Source of the DNA: Halorientalis regularis
Lineage (GTDB): Archaea > Halobacteriota > Halobacteria > Halobacteriales > Haloarculaceae
Reading direction: 5' to 3'
NCBI RefSeq assembly: GCF_023698535.1
Contig: NZ_JALJCL010000002.1
Location: 62,001 to 126,000, forward strand
Length of the DNA stretch: 64,000 bases
Positions 1 through 8,818 of the stretch are shown here, in pieces. The notes below the pieces were generated by a model. It saw only the letters and a program-made list of their open reading frames with translations. It searched no databases and was not told where the DNA came from. Position numbers and translations under genes: made by a program. Positions within the stretch are counted from its first letter, which is position 1. Every line of letters starts with the position of its first letter.

Positions 1-380
1 TACTCCCGGATCTGGTCGAGATCGAGACTCACCGTCAGGAACTCCGGATGGGGCACGACGACGGCGGCGTTCTGGCGGCGGAGTTCCGCCATCGTGCCGT
101 CGAGGGTAAGAAAGTCCGGTACCGGATCGGTGAGGCCGATAGCGAGGACGTGGCGGCGGGACCGCCAGTCGCCGGTGAACAGCTCGCGGGCCGGGATGAC
201 GAGCAACTCGTCGTCGGAGTACTCCCGGGCCCGCGCTTCGATGTCCGGCAGGCGCTCGAAGTGGGGTGCGTACACGAGCGCGTCCAGTCCGCGTGCCTTC
301 GCCCGGCGGACCACCTCGTCGTCGAGGAGCTTCACGTGCATGTCGACCCGGAACCCGTCGTCGGTCGCCCTACCGGCCAT
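1..380 (-). CDS. PHP-domain metal-dependent phosphoesterase, partial (3' end beyond the left edge)
   Basis: An open frame runs from an ATG at 378-380 leftwards off the window, giving about 126 residues. The residues fit a PHP (polymerase and histidinol phosphatase) fold: D13-M-H15 near the N-terminus, A-P-H40, R-E66, H77 and a later V-P-H-P-E segment, all usual metal-ligand positions. PHP proteins hydrolyse phosphoesters using a cluster of up to three metals. The first motif is normally DxHxH, but here the second His is Lys17. It is divergent from the small zinc-finger gene at 480. The C-terminal part is missing, so the substrate cannot be guessed. Family assignment is fairly secure; catalytic competence is uncertain. 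Confidence 0.72.
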   Translation of the reverse strand, partial: MAGRATDDGFRVDMHVKLLDDEVVRRAKARGLDALVYAPHFERLPDIEARAREYSDDELLVIPARELFTGDWRSRRHVLAIGLTDPVPDFLTLDGTMAELRRQNAAVVVPHPEFLTVSLDLDQIRE

Positions 381-448
381 ACTCGTTCGAGGGTTTCGAC
401 GGTCGGTGCATATGGATTCTGGTTTCACGCGGTCGAGGCTGGCGAACG

Positions 449-457
449 TTTTTATCC
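449..457 (+). promoter_or_regulatory. TATA box of the zinc-finger gene at 480
   Basis: TTTTTATCC lies 23-31 nt before the ATG at 480. This is the archaeal TATA position for a leaderless or nearly leaderless mRNA. No Shine-Dalgarno sequence is seen. Confidence 0.55.
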
Positions 458-479
458 GTTGGCCGACTGCATCAGGTCG

Positions 480-785
480 ATGCCACATTGGGAGTGCGCG
501 ATCGAGGGCGACACGGAGCGGTTCGAGCGCGTCGAGGACCTCATCATCCACCAGGCGACAGAACACGACCGCATCGAGTGTCAGGTCTGTGGAACGGTCC
601 TGCCGGACGGCTACTTCGCCATCCGTCACGCCTTCGACGAACATAGTCGCGCCGAGTACGTCCGCGCCTACGACGCCACCAGCGACGAGGTGCGCCGACG
701 CGAGAAGGTCAAGGAAGCCATCGAAGAGACCGCGGACATCAACGAGGTCATCGACCGCCTCGAAGGCAACGGCCCCAGGGCCTGA
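480..785 (+). CDS. small C2H2-like zinc-finger protein, function unknown
   Basis: The product is 101 aa. A C-Q-V-C pair (about residue 38) is followed by an HAFDEH segment, giving a C-X2-C-X12-H-X4-H arrangement that would bind one zinc. The C-terminal half is charged and helical. The frame is open further upstream, but the ATG at 480 is preferred because a TATA box lies about 25 nt before it and the family-like MPHWEC start begins there. Small proteins of this kind are common in haloarchaea, but their function is not known to me. A nucleic-acid-binding or regulatory role is only an inference. Confidence 0.75.
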   Translation: MPHWECAIEGDTERFERVEDLIIHQATEHDRIECQVCGTVLPDGYFAIRHAFDEHSRAEYVRAYDATSDEVRRREKVKEAIEETADINEVIDRLEGNGPRA

Positions 786-830
786 CAGTCCCCCTCGGCC
801 GGCCGTTTTCCGGCTCGGAAACGCCGCCCC

Positions 831-839
831 GCTTTTATC
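831..839 (+). promoter_or_regulatory. TATA box of the membrane protein gene at 864
   Basis: CTTTTATCC lies about 25 nt before the ATG at 864, again fitting a leaderless transcript. It sits in the short gap after the zinc-finger gene, so 864 need not depend on read-through. Confidence 0.5.
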
Positions 840-863
840 CGCGTCGCCGTCCACGCGTCGACT

Positions 864-1265
864 ATGCCCTCCCACTCCGACGACACGCGAACGTCGCTCT
901 GGGACCGCGCGACCGCCCAGCGCAACGTCGCCATCTACGCCGCCATCCTCGTGGCCGTCCCGACGGTCTACGGCTTTCACACAGTGTTCGAAGCCAGCAG
1001 TGGCGATTTCCTCCTGTTGATGACCCTGGCCGTCGGCGTCCCGTCCGTCTACAACGACAACTGGCCGGCCTACGACCGGACCCGGAAGGCCGTCGCGTGG
1101 GTGCTGGTCGCCTGTGCCGTCGCGACCGCCGCGTTCGCCGGACTCTTCCTGGCAGGGACGGACGGACTCGGGCTCTCGCCGTTCCTCGCCAGCGTCGGCG
1201 CGTTCCTCGTGACCTCCGGCGGTATCCACGCGGTCCCGTTCGCGCTGTTCGGGCGCGAGGGCTGA
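864..1265 (+). CDS. four-helix integral membrane protein, function unknown
   Basis: The product is 133 aa. After a short polar N-terminus there are four hydrophobic stretches, at about residues 22-42, 48-63, 74-97 and 104-125, consistent with four membrane helices. No catalytic or transport motif is visible. The start is supported by a TATA-like element about 25 nt upstream. It converges on the TrkA-N gene, with only 2 nt between the stops. Function cannot be assigned from sequence. Confidence 0.7.
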   Translation: MPSHSDDTRTSLWDRATAQRNVAIYAAILVAVPTVYGFHTVFEASSGDFLLLMTLAVGVPSVYNDNWPAYDRTRKAVAWVLVACAVATAAFAGLFLAGTDGLGLSPFLASVGAFLVTSGGIHAVPFALFGREG

Positions 1266-1267
1266 CC

Positions 1268-2011
1268 TCACAGCCCGTCGACCACCTCGGTCCCGCTGAC
1301 GACCTCCGGAATCACCACCGTGTCCGCACCGGCACGCCGCGCGACCGACTCGTAGGTCTCGTCGCCGACCCGGACGACGAGGGCGGCGTCGGGTGCGAGC
1401 TGGCTCGTCACGATGGCGATCTGGATGGTCACGTTCGAGTCGTCGATGGCCGCCACCACGGCGCGAGCGCGGGAGACGCCGGCGCGTTCCAGCACCTCCT
1501 CGCGGCGCGCGTCGCCCTCGATGACGAGCGGTTCGTCGCTGGCCGCCTCGGCCACCGTCGAGTCCGATTCGACGACGACCACGTCCTCGCCGCGCCGCCT
1601 GAGTCGCTGTGCGACCGTCCGGCCGAACATCCCGTAGCCACAGATCACGACGTGGTCGGAGAGGCGCTCGATAGTCTGTTCCGTTTGCACGCGTCGTAGT
1701 TCCTCCCGAAACTGTCCGCCGAAAACCGTGTCCAGGACCGACTCGCCGATCCACAGCCCCGACGCGATCAGCCCCGAGAACACGACCAGCGCGAACCCCT
1801 TCGTTGCCCGCTCTGGTCCGGAGTGGCGCTGGAAGTGGAGTTCGATGCTGGTCGGGTCCAGGAGCCAGAAGGCCGCGTCGACTGGCGAGACATCGGCGAG
1901 CACGACGAACCCAGCGATACCGACGGTCCCCGTCGCGACGAAGAGCCCGATCGGCACCACCGCAGCGCCGATCCGACCACGGACCGACCCGACCGTCCCG
2001 GACACGCCCAC
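1268..2011 (-). CDS. two-TM ion-channel-like protein with TrkA-N (RCK) NAD-binding domain
   Basis: The product is 247 aa. Two membrane helices (about 15-40 and 70-92) flank a short re-entrant-like loop. A Rossmann TrkA-N/RCK domain follows, with V-V-I-C-G-Y-G-M-F-G near residue 118 and a conserved D-A-R/D-D-S-N pattern. That layout matches K+ channels of the MthK type. However, the loop has no T-x-G-Y-G filter; it reads FWLLDPTSIE instead. A similar LDP-G-T loop is known from bacterial CASTOR/POLLUX-like channels, so it could belong there. It has its own AT-rich promoter region around 2015-2050. RCK domain secure; ion selectivity unknown. Confidence 0.75.
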   Translation of the reverse strand: MGVSGTVGSVRGRIGAAVVPIGLFVATGTVGIAGFVVLADVSPVDAAFWLLDPTSIELHFQRHSGPERATKGFALVVFSGLIASGLWIGESVLDTVFGGQFREELRRVQTEQTIERLSDHVVICGYGMFGRTVAQRLRRRGEDVVVVESDSTVAEAASDEPLVIEGDARREEVLERAGVSRARAVVAAIDDSNVTIQIAIVTSQLAPDAALVVRVGDETYESVARRAGADTVVIPEVVSGTEVVDGL

Positions 2012-2143
2012 CGCTAGGGCCCCATCAATAATAAATTATCATGATATACATTCGGGCGGCGGCAAACCCTGCGGTCGGTGGCACTGTCCCACCGCTGTCC
2101 CGGATAGCTGGTAGTCGTGACTCTCAGGGGTCGGTGGAGAAAA

Positions 2144-2637
2144 GCTGCGACTCGCGTCGCTCGTCGCAGTGCTACCGCTCTTCTGAATCCAGCACCCGGA
2201 TCTGGTCGCCCCGCACGGTGACCGGAATCGGCACCGTCGCCTCGTACAGTTCGACGGTGACACTGCCACCTTTTTCCACTCGGGTGACTCACTCCGTTCG
2301 TCACCGCTCGTGCAAAAACGTGGGTGAAAAAGCTGCGACTCGCGTCGCTCGTCGCAGTACTACCGCTCTTCTGAATCCAGCACCCGGATCTGGTCGCCCC
2401 GCACGGTGACCGGAATCGGCACCGTCGCCTCGTACAGTTCGACGGTGACACTGCCACCTTTTTCCACTCGGGTGACTCACTCCGTTCGTCACCGCTCGTG
2501 CAAAAACGTGGGTGAAAAAGCTGCGACTCGCGTCGCTCGTCGCAGTACTACCGCTCTTCTGAATCCAGCACCCGGATCTGGTCGCCCCGCACGGTGACCG
2601 GAATCGGCACCGTCGCCTCGTACAGTTCGACGGTGAC
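2144..2637. repeat. 188-bp tandem repeat carrying copies of the spt5 3' end
   Basis: The same sequence begins at 2144, 2332 and 2520, a period of exactly 188 bp. Copies 1 and 2 are complete. Copy 3 is partial and runs into the intact spt5 gene, with identity ending at 2637. Each unit holds the last ~30 codons and stop of spt5 (minus strand) plus about 70 bp of low-complexity intergenic sequence. The copies are nearly identical; one difference seen is GTGC versus GTAC just after the CGTCGCAG of the shared start. The spt5-like ends in copies 1 and 2 have no start codon and are not separate genes. Together with 2012-2143 this fills the stretch between the two flanking genes. Confidence 0.93.
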
Positions 2638-2985
2638 CTGATCTTTGGACTCGTCGATCCGCTGGACCTGGGCCTTCTCGCCCTTGAACGGGCCGGCGAT
2701 GAGTTCGACGATGTCGCCCTCGGCGATTCCCTCCACGTCGGGTTTCGGCGAGAGGAAGTGTTCGACTTCGGCGATAGAACTTTTCCCCTGGACGACCCCG
2801 CGCATGTGCGGGATCTCGTCGGAGATGCGCTCGAAGACGGCGTCGTCGTCGGCCTCGACCATCACGTAGCTGGTGAGGCTGTCGGGCGCGAGGGCGGCGT
2901 GGATCGACGGCTCCTCGCGGTTCATGATCATGTCCGCGACGGTGCGTTCCTGGCTGGCCGTGGTTTTGACAGCGAAGATGCCCAT
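2548..2985 (-). CDS. spt5: transcription elongation factor Spt5 (NusG family)
   Basis: The product is 145 aa, the usual archaeal size. The N-terminal NGN domain (about 1-85) begins with F-A-V-K-T-T and would bind the RNA polymerase clamp with Spt4. A linker leads to a C-terminal KOW domain (about 90-125) with [13 protein letters not shown]. Spt5 raises processivity and couples transcription to translation and to FttA-driven termination; FttA is encoded at 26572-28497. The start codon lies 1 nt after the secE stop, so the two are co-transcribed. Its last ~30 codons are copied twice more downstream in a tandem repeat. Confidence 0.95.
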   Translation of the reverse strand: MGIFAVKTTASQERTVADMIMNREEPSIHAALAPDSLTSYVMVEADDDAVFERISDEIPHMRGVVQGKSSIAEVEHFLSPKPDVEGIAEGDIVELIAGPFKGEKAQVQRIDESKDQVTVELYEATVPIPVTVRGDQIRVLDSEER

Positions 2986-2986
2986 G

Positions 2987-3163
2987 TTAGACTGGAGGGT
3001 TCGTGATGAAACTCATCAACAGGAAGATGACGAATCCCATCAGCCCGACCAGGCCGATCCCGGCCCCTGCGATCTTGGCGATCTGGGAGAACTCTTCCCA
3101 CGACGGGGTACTCGCGAGTTTCAGCACCCGAACGTAGGAGGTGAGGTCGTACGGTACTTGCAT
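2987..3163 (-). CDS. secE: preprotein translocase subunit SecE (Sec61 gamma)
   Basis: The product is 58 aa. A short amphipathic N-terminal helix, containing [14 protein letters not shown], is followed by one membrane helix at about 31-52. This is the classic archaeal SecE/Sec61-gamma layout. The subunit clamps SecY in the protein-conducting channel of the cell membrane. It sits between ftsZ and spt5, an arrangement long known in euryarchaea, and its stop is adjacent to the spt5 start. The ATG at 3161-3163 is the only good start. Confidence 0.92.
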   Translation of the reverse strand: MQVPYDLTSYVRVLKLASTPSWEEFSQIAKIAGAGIGLVGLMGFVIFLLMSFITNPPV

Positions 3164-3253
3164 ACTCGGGTGTAGCCCCTGCCCCTTTTTCTATCTATTG
3201 GTGCGAAGCGGAAACGGAAACACAACGAGTCGAAAGAGACCGCGAGAACCGGA

Positions 3254-4411
3254 CTACTCCACGTAGTCGATGTCGTCGCCGAGGTTCTCGGCGGCCTGTT
3301 CGACCTCGGTCTCGTTTTTGCCGTAGATCTGTGGACTCTCGACGCCAGTGACGACGATCATGGTCTCCATCTTGCCCTCGAACTCCTGGTTGACCGACGC
3401 GCCCCAGATGATCCGGGCGTCGGGGTCGATCCGGTCGTAGATCTCCTCGACGACACCCTCGGCCTCTTCGATGGACATGTCGGGGCCACCCACGACGTTC
3501 ACGAGGGCGCTGTTCGCGCCGTCGAACTCCACGTCCAGAAGAGGCGAGCGGAGCGCCGATCTGATGGAATCCTGGGCCTTGTTCTCGGAATCGGACTCCC
3601 CGAGGCCGATCATGGCGACGCCGCCGTTCTCCATGATCGTCCGAACGTCGGCGAAGTCGACGTTGACGAGGCCGGGCTTGGTAATCAGTTCGGTCATGCC
3701 CTTGACCGAGCGCATCAGCACGCGGTCACAGATCTTGAACGCGTCCTGCAGGGGCATCGAGGGCGCGTAGTCGAGCAGGCGGTCGTTCGGGACGACGATC
3801 ACGGTGTCGGAGACGGCGCGCAGACGTTCGAGACCGGCGTCGGCGTTTGCCCGCCGGCGCTCACCCTCCGCCGTGAAGGGAATCGTCACGATGGCGATGG
3901 TCAGCGCACCGGCCTCCTGTGCGGCCTGGGCGACGACCGGGGCCGCACCAGTCCCCGTCCCGCCGCCGAGACCCGCCGTCACGAACACCATGTCGGAACC
4001 GTCGATGGACTGCTGGATGTCCTCGATGTTCTCCTGGGCCGCTTCCTCGCCGATCTTGGGGACCGACCCCGCGCCGCGGCCGCCGGTACGTTTCTTGCCG
4101 ATCAGAATTTTGGTGTCGGCTTTCACCTCGTCGGCGAGGTGTTGGGCGTCCGTGTTCGCGGCGACGAGTTTCGCGCCGTGGATCCCTTCGTCCATCATCC
4201 GGGTGACCGTGTTTCCGCCCGCACCGCCACAGCCGACCACGGTGATTTTCGTTTCGAGATCCTTGACGACGCTGGCCAGTTCCTCGTCGCTCATCTGCCC
4301 GGACGTGGAGACGTCCTCGGTCGCCGTCGTCCCGCCAGTCTCGGTCTCCTCGGGTGCCTGTGCCGACTCCTCCTCGCTTTCCTCCATGGCGTCGTCGATA
4401 ATGGAGTCCAT
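3254..4411 (-). CDS. ftsZ: cell division GTPase FtsZ (FtsZ1 type)
   Basis: The product is 385 aa. An acidic N-terminal tail of about 50 residues precedes the tubulin-like GTPase domain, with V-G-C-G-G-A-G-G-N, the G-G-G-T-G-T-G signature loop, N-A-D-A-G-L-E-R-L and the T7-loop segment [11 protein letters not shown]-terminal domain follows. The protein polymerises with GTP at the division site. Its place directly upstream of secE-spt5 points to FtsZ1, which in haloarchaea works with FtsZ2. An AATTAATCC element about 30 nt upstream is a likely TATA box. The gap to dtdA (4412-4508) holds this promoter and AT-rich sequence. Confidence 0.94.
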   Translation of the reverse strand: MDSIIDDAMEESEEESAQAPEETETGGTTATEDVSTSGQMSDEELASVVKDLETKITVVGCGGAGGNTVTRMMDEGIHGAKLVAANTDAQHLADEVKADTKILIGKKRTGGRGAGSVPKIGEEAAQENIEDIQQSIDGSDMVFVTAGLGGGTGTGAAPVVAQAAQEAGALTIAIVTIPFTAEGERRRANADAGLERLRAVSDTVIVVPNDRLLDYAPSMPLQDAFKICDRVLMRSVKGMTELITKPGLVNVDFADVRTIMENGGVAMIGLGESDSENKAQDSIRSALRSPLLDVEFDGANSALVNVVGGPDMSIEEAEGVVEEIYDRIDPDARIIWGASVNQEFEGKMETMIVVTGVESPQIYGKNETEVEQAAENLGDDIDYVE

Positions 4412-4508
4412 ATTTAAAGGGGAAATTGCAGAGCAGGATTAATTATCTTTCCCCTCCTGTCAGCCATGCGTCACACGTTGCATTCAGTTTTTTGAGAGGT
4501 GAATTAAA

Positions 4509-5888
4509 CTACAGGGAGAAGCGATCTTCCCGTTCGGACCGGACCCGGTCGGGTGGAATCGTCGTCCCGTCGACCTCGACAGGTTCGCCCGCGGACAGTC
4601 GACCGAACTTGGGGCCTTCGGGTACTCCCAGCGTCTTCGCTTTCCCCGGGTCGAAGGTCTCTTCTCGGGCGATCACGGCGTCCTCGCGCCGCTCGACCGC
4701 ATCGTAGGCCGTCCGGAGTAGGTCGACGATACCGTCGATAACCGTCGTGTAATCTCCACGGGAAGCGACGGCCGCGCGGCCCGCGACCCGGTTCCCGTTC
4801 TCCTCTGTCTCGAAGGCCAGGGCGTGGGCCGCGAGGAGGTCCCGCGTGCGCTTCTGGTCGATCCCCTGGGCTCTGTCGAGCAGGTCCTCGGGCAGTGAGA
4901 CCGTCTCGAACTCGGCGTCCGGGCTGGACTCGGACGCTGGCTCACCGAACCGCAGACCGTCTTCGACCGGGACGAGTGTGTCTTCCAGTCGGGCCGCGAG
5001 TGCGAGCGGGACGCCCGTGACCGCGCGCAGCCACGTCTCGCCGACGACGCGGTAGCCCAGGGCCGCGATCTCGTCGCGGAGGTCGGGGTGGTCGCCGTCG
5101 ACGACCGCGTGAGTCGCCGCGCTCTCCGTGAAGGCCGCGTCCAGAAGATCGCGGTTCGCGGCGGGATCACCCATCGCATCCAGCCCCCAGTCGGCGGCGA
5201 GGTGGCCGACCGCCCAGTCGGTCTCCCGGACGATACGCTCGAACCGCGGCGCGTAGTGGCCACCGCCGAACCCGACGAGATGGCGGCGGACGGTGTCTGC
5301 TCCCGTCCCCGCGACCTCGGCGCTCGCCGGTTCCAGGTCGGCGTCGGGCGCGACGCCACGGAGGTCGAGGATCGCCCGCGCGACCGCCTCGGCGGCCGCT
5401 GGGTCGTCCCACTGGGGGTCACCGCTCCCGACCTCGACGAACATCGAGGGCACGCCCACGTCGGTTGGCCCGTGATGGGTACACTCCATGCCGACCTCGT
5501 AGTCCTCGGGCGCGTGGGTGGCGAGGGCGTCGAGGACACGGCTGTGGGCGTTCGGGCAGGCCCGTGCGAGTGCGTCGTCCTCGCCGCCGTGTTCGGCCGG
5601 GCCGAAGTTTCCCGTGTGGTGGGCCGTGAGGAGTGGGCCAGTCTCGCCGCTGTGCCGGGAGGCAAACACCAGCAGGTCCAGCTCCGCCGGGAAGGCGTCG
5701 GCGGCGTCGTTCAGGTGGAGGTGCCACGCGTCGAATTCGCGGAGCTGTGCCCCGTCTGTCCGGTAGACAGGCCCCGCGGCGTCGGGGTGGTCCGGCGCGT
5801 CGACCGGGGACCAGTCCACCAGGTCACGCAGGCGATCGCCGACGTGTTCGGAGGCCCGGTCCGCGCGGGAGACGACGATGCCGAGCAT
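4509..5888 (-). CDS. dtdA: D-aminoacyl-tRNA deacylase (DtdA/GEK1 type)
   Basis: The product is 459 aa. It matches the archaeal/plant GEK1 family of D-aminoacyl-tRNA deacylases, which remove D-amino acids from mischarged tRNA. Recognisable segments are F-A-S-R-H-S-G near residue 76, T-A-H-H-T-G-N-F-G, M-E-C-T-H-H-G-P-T-D-V-G-V-P-S near 135, and G-F-G-G-G-H-Y-A-P-R-F. These carry the His and Gly residues typical of the fold. The haloarchaeal protein is somewhat long because of acidic insertions. The start overlaps the stop of the upstream exchanger gene by one base (TGATG), indicating translational coupling. Confidence 0.9.
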   Translation of the reverse strand: MLGIVVSRADRASEHVGDRLRDLVDWSPVDAPDHPDAAGPVYRTDGAQLREFDAWHLHLNDAADAFPAELDLLVFASRHSGETGPLLTAHHTGNFGPAEHGGEDDALARACPNAHSRVLDALATHAPEDYEVGMECTHHGPTDVGVPSMFVEVGSGDPQWDDPAAAEAVARAILDLRGVAPDADLEPASAEVAGTGADTVRRHLVGFGGGHYAPRFERIVRETDWAVGHLAADWGLDAMGDPAANRDLLDAAFTESAATHAVVDGDHPDLRDEIAALGYRVVGETWLRAVTGVPLALAARLEDTLVPVEDGLRFGEPASESSPDAEFETVSLPEDLLDRAQGIDQKRTRDLLAAHALAFETEENGNRVAGRAAVASRGDYTTVIDGIVDLLRTAYDAVERREDAVIAREETFDPGKAKTLGVPEGPKFGRLSAGEPVEVDGTTIPPDRVRSEREDRFSL

Positions 5889-7321
5889 CAGTCCACCCGC
5901 TCCATGTAGACGGGCTCGCGACCGACGGCGGTCCGGACCGCATCACCGGCGAGTCCGAACAGGCGGCGCAGCGAGTCCCGGCGCTTGACGAACAGTGCCG
6001 TTCCCAGCACCAGATAGACGGCCGTGTACACCAGTAACAGGTCGTGGCTCGTGATCGGCAACTCGATCAGGCTCTTGATAAGGGCGAACTCGATCAACAC
6101 CTGCGAGATGAACAGGGCAAACAGGACGACGGCTTCACGGATCGAAATCTCGAAGTTACAGAGGATCGCCAGCGCGAAGAACGACTGGCCGGCGGTGATC
6201 CAGATCTCGGCGGACTGGCGGGCGTCGAACGGGAGCGTCCCGACGGCACCGAGCGCCAGCGAGTAGACGACGGCGATGGTTCCGATCAACAGCGTCCACT
6301 GGTTGAGCTTCGAGGAGATCAGGGCGTTGAACCCGGCCGTCGAACGGGCCTTGTTGACGAGGACGGCGACGACGATCAACTCGGGCGACTCGCTGGCCAG
6401 CGGCGCGACCCACTGGATCATGAAGAACTCGGGGACGCCGTTCCGGACCCCGATGACTTCGAGGCCGTGGGCGAACGGCTCGACCGCGATGAAGATCATC
6501 GCCCCGGAGTAGCCAAAGAGCGAGAGGACGGCCAGCGGTCGCCACGGGAGCGACCACCCCTGGAGGTACTTCGGCACGCCGACGGTGTGCTCGCTCTGCT
6601 CCACGTCGGATTTGAGGACCAGCCCGATGTAGGCGACGTAGAGACCGACCAGCAAGAGCGTGTCGAGGAGGTCGATGCCACCGCCCAGCGGGACCGCGAA
6701 CGCCCACGCGGTGGCCAGAAAGAGGAACGTGATTTCGGTGGCGATGTCCTCGTCGAGCTGGACGGCGTCGCCGAGCCACCCCTCGCGGTTCACGACCGCC
6801 GGGTCCCGCGTTTCGAACGACCGCCAGACGGTGAACGCGGCGATCCCTGCCCAGCCGATGCCGATGAGGATGCGGTTCGCACCGGTCATGTTGGCGATGG
6901 CGAGGTTGGCGTTGTGGCAGGCCTCCGCGACCGGCGTCGCCTGCGCCTCGATCTGCCCGGGACTCAGCGCCGCACAGGCCTCGGCGGTCGCGCCACCGGC
7001 CCCGGCGCTCCAGGCGTACAGCGCGTCGACGGCGTACTCGGGGGCGACTGCCAGCACTGCCAGCACGGCGATAGCGAACGCCCGTGGCACGTCCTTCTCG
7101 GCGGTCTCGGCCCCCCACGCGAGCAGGAACGACGCGCCGAGGATCGCCACGCCGCTGATGGCGACCTCCGCGACGATTCCCGGATGCGCCCCGGTGAGAA
7201 AGACCGCGACCCACGGTGCCGTGAGGGCTGCCGCGACGGCGACCGCGACGAGCGGATGGCGTAGTCGACTCACTACACCAGCGGAGACGGCACCGGAACG
7301 AAAACTTTGCCAATTCACCAC
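5888..7321 (-). CDS. sodium/calcium exchanger family membrane protein (CaCA)
   Basis: The product is up to 477 aa with about ten or eleven membrane helices. The two inverted alpha-repeat signatures are visible: G-A-E-T-A-E-K-D-V with A-P-E-Y-A-V-D-A-L in the first half, and [12 protein letters not shown] in the second. These acidic residues bind the cation in CaCA antiporters. An extra segment near 125-165 contains a Cys-rich loop. The ATG at 7321 gives a 16-residue polar extension. The GTG at 7273 starts just before the first helix, has a TTTT-containing element about 27 nt upstream, and may be the true start. The gene is co-transcribed with dtdA. Confidence 0.85.
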   Translation of the reverse strand: MVNWQSFRSGAVSAGVVSRLRHPLVAVAVAAALTAPWVAVFLTGAHPGIVAEVAISGVAILGASFLLAWGAETAEKDVPRAFAIAVLAVLAVAPEYAVDALYAWSAGAGGATAEACAALSPGQIEAQATPVAEACHNANLAIANMTGANRILIGIGWAGIAAFTVWRSFETRDPAVVNREGWLGDAVQLDEDIATEITFLFLATAWAFAVPLGGGIDLLDTLLLVGLYVAYIGLVLKSDVEQSEHTVGVPKYLQGWSLPWRPLAVLSLFGYSGAMIFIAVEPFAHGLEVIGVRNGVPEFFMIQWVAPLASESPELIVVAVLVNKARSTAGFNALISSKLNQWTLLIGTIAVVYSLALGAVGTLPFDARQSAEIWITAGQSFFALAILCNFEISIREAVVLFALFISQVLIEFALIKSLIELPITSHDLLLVYTAVYLVLGTALFVKRRDSLRRLFGLAGDAVRTAVGREPVYMERVD

Positions 7322-7398
7322 GGTCGCGTCCGGCCGCGCCGGGCGAGTCCCGACCGGGGAGCGGTGCGATTATGCCGACCCCGCGACTGGCCACCGGT

Positions 7399-8196
7399 AT
7401 GGACGTGTACGGACTGATCGGGAACCCGGTGGGACACTCGCTGTCGCCGCCGATGCACGAGGCGGCCTACGAGGACCTGGGTATCGACGCCCGCTACGTC
7501 ACCTTCGAACCGCCCGCTGACGGCGGTGCGGCAGCGGTCGAGTCGGCCGCGACGCTGGGCGTTCGCGGCCTGAACGTCACCATCCCGTTCAAGCAGGACG
7601 TGCTGGACGCCGTCGAGCCCGCGCCCCTGGCCGAGCGCATCGGCGCGGTCAACACCGTCGATTTCGGCACCGACCCGCCGACGGGCTACAACACCGACGC
7701 CGTCGGTGCGACTCGCGCACTCCGGGACCACGACGTGGCACTCGACGGAACCGCGGTCGTCGTCGGCGCGGGCGGCGCGGGCCGGGCGGTCGCGTTCGGC
7801 CTCGCCGACGAGGGGATGCGCGTCCACATCGCGAACCGCACCGAATCGAAGGCCCACGACCTGGCCGACGAGGTGCCGGACGCGACGGGGCACGGCCTCG
7901 ACGCGCTCGACGAACTCGTCGCCGACGCCGACGTGCTGGTCAACTGCACCAGCGTCGGGATGAAAGCGGACCGCTCGCCGGTTCCGACCGATGCCCTGCA
8001 CGCCGATCTGGGGGTGTTAGACGCCGTCTACGACCCCATCGAGACGCAGCTGCTGCGGGACGCGGCCGGGGCGGGCGCGACGACGGTCGACGGCGCGTGG
8101 ATGTTGCTGTACCAGGGGGTCGAGGCCTTCGAGCAGTGGACCGAGCGGGACGCACCCGTCGAAAAAATGAACCGCGTCTTGCGGGAGCGTCTTTAA
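7399..8196 (+). CDS. aroE: shikimate dehydrogenase (NADP+)
   Basis: The product is 265 aa. The N-terminal substrate-binding motif [13 protein letters not shown] is complete, followed by N-V-T-I-P-F-K (catalytic Lys) and the NADP-binding G-A-G-G-A-G-R-A. C-terminal G-A-W-M-L-L-Y-Q-G is also typical. The enzyme reduces 3-dehydroshikimate to shikimate on the route to chorismate, which the pab genes downstream consume. A longer frame from 7372 exists, but family members begin at M-D-V-Y-G-L-I-G, so the ATG at 7399 is preferred. Confidence 0.95.
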   Translation: MDVYGLIGNPVGHSLSPPMHEAAYEDLGIDARYVTFEPPADGGAAAVESAATLGVRGLNVTIPFKQDVLDAVEPAPLAERIGAVNTVDFGTDPPTGYNTDAVGATRALRDHDVALDGTAVVVGAGGAGRAVAFGLADEGMRVHIANRTESKAHDLADEVPDATGHGLDALDELVADADVLVNCTSVGMKADRSPVPTDALHADLGVLDAVYDPIETQLLRDAAGAGATTVDGAWMLLYQGVEAFEQWTERDAPVEKMNRVLRERL

Positions 8197-8221
8197 GTAG
8201 GCGGGTTGACTATATCGGACC

Positions 8222-8776
8222 ATGGGGCTGTTCAAGATACTGAAGTCGGTCATCGGACTCGGCAGTTCCGGGTCTCGCTCGACGTCCGGAACAGCCGAGC
8301 CCGGGCGAGAAGACGTCGACGTGACAGTCGAACACGAACCCGAACCGGACACCACGTCCGAGGACGCAGTGAAGGGAACCGGCGACGAAACGACCGCCGA
8401 CGCCGCATCGAGTCCGGCCGACGAGAGTGATACCGGGACCGAATCCGAGACCGAAACCGAAGACTCGGACGCCGAGGTCGAGGCCGGCGATGCCGAGACC
8501 GACGCGTCGCCCGACACCGAGGACGCCGACGAACCCGAAGCCGAATCCGGGTCGTCCGACGACGCGGACCCCGAGATCGCGGTCGAGAACGCGGACGCGG
8601 CGACGGACACGATCAAGGGCATCGGACCCTCCTACGCGGAGACGCTGGGCGACGTCGGCATCGAGACGGTCGGTGACCTCGCGGCGGCCGAGGCCGCCGA
8701 CATCGCGGCGCAGACCGACCTCTCGGAGAAACGCGTGGGTCGCTGGATCGCCCGCGCACGCGGCGAAGACGAGTAG
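8222..8776 (+). CDS. helix-hairpin-helix protein with long acidic linker
   Basis: The product is 184 aa. A short hydrophobic N-terminus (G-L-F-K-I-L-K-S-V-I-G-L-G) leads into about 100 residues made almost only of D, E, S, T, A and G. A C-terminal HHH_5-type domain (about 130-182) follows, with I-K-G-I-G-P-S-Y-A-E-T-L and G-I-E-T-V-G-D-L. HhH domains of this kind bind DNA or proteins without sequence preference. The acidic stretch is probably disordered. TTTAAG near 8191 may be its TATA box. No precise role can be assigned. Confidence 0.78.
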   Translation: MGLFKILKSVIGLGSSGSRSTSGTAEPGREDVDVTVEHEPEPDTTSEDAVKGTGDETTADAASSPADESDTGTESETETEDSDAEVEAGDAETDASPDTEDADEPEAESGSSDDADPEIAVENADAATDTIKGIGPSYAETLGDVGIETVGDLAAAEAADIAAQTDLSEKRVGRWIARARGEDE

Positions 8777-8791
8777 AACCGCAAAACGGTT
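8777..8791. terminator. small hairpin after the helix-hairpin-helix gene
   Basis: AACCG-CAAAA-CGGTT forms a 5-bp stem with a 5-nt loop immediately after the stop, with a pyrimidine-rich tract downstream. It could aid termination before pabB; the stem is short, so support is weak. Confidence 0.3.
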
Positions 8792-8818
8792 ACTCCTGTA
8801 TCTGTTCTCTTTCGGTAG

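Noticed and set aside
2014-2597. Several overlapping open frames on both strands
   Set aside because: They arise from the 188-bp tandem repeat and its spt5 fragments and have no start signals of their own.
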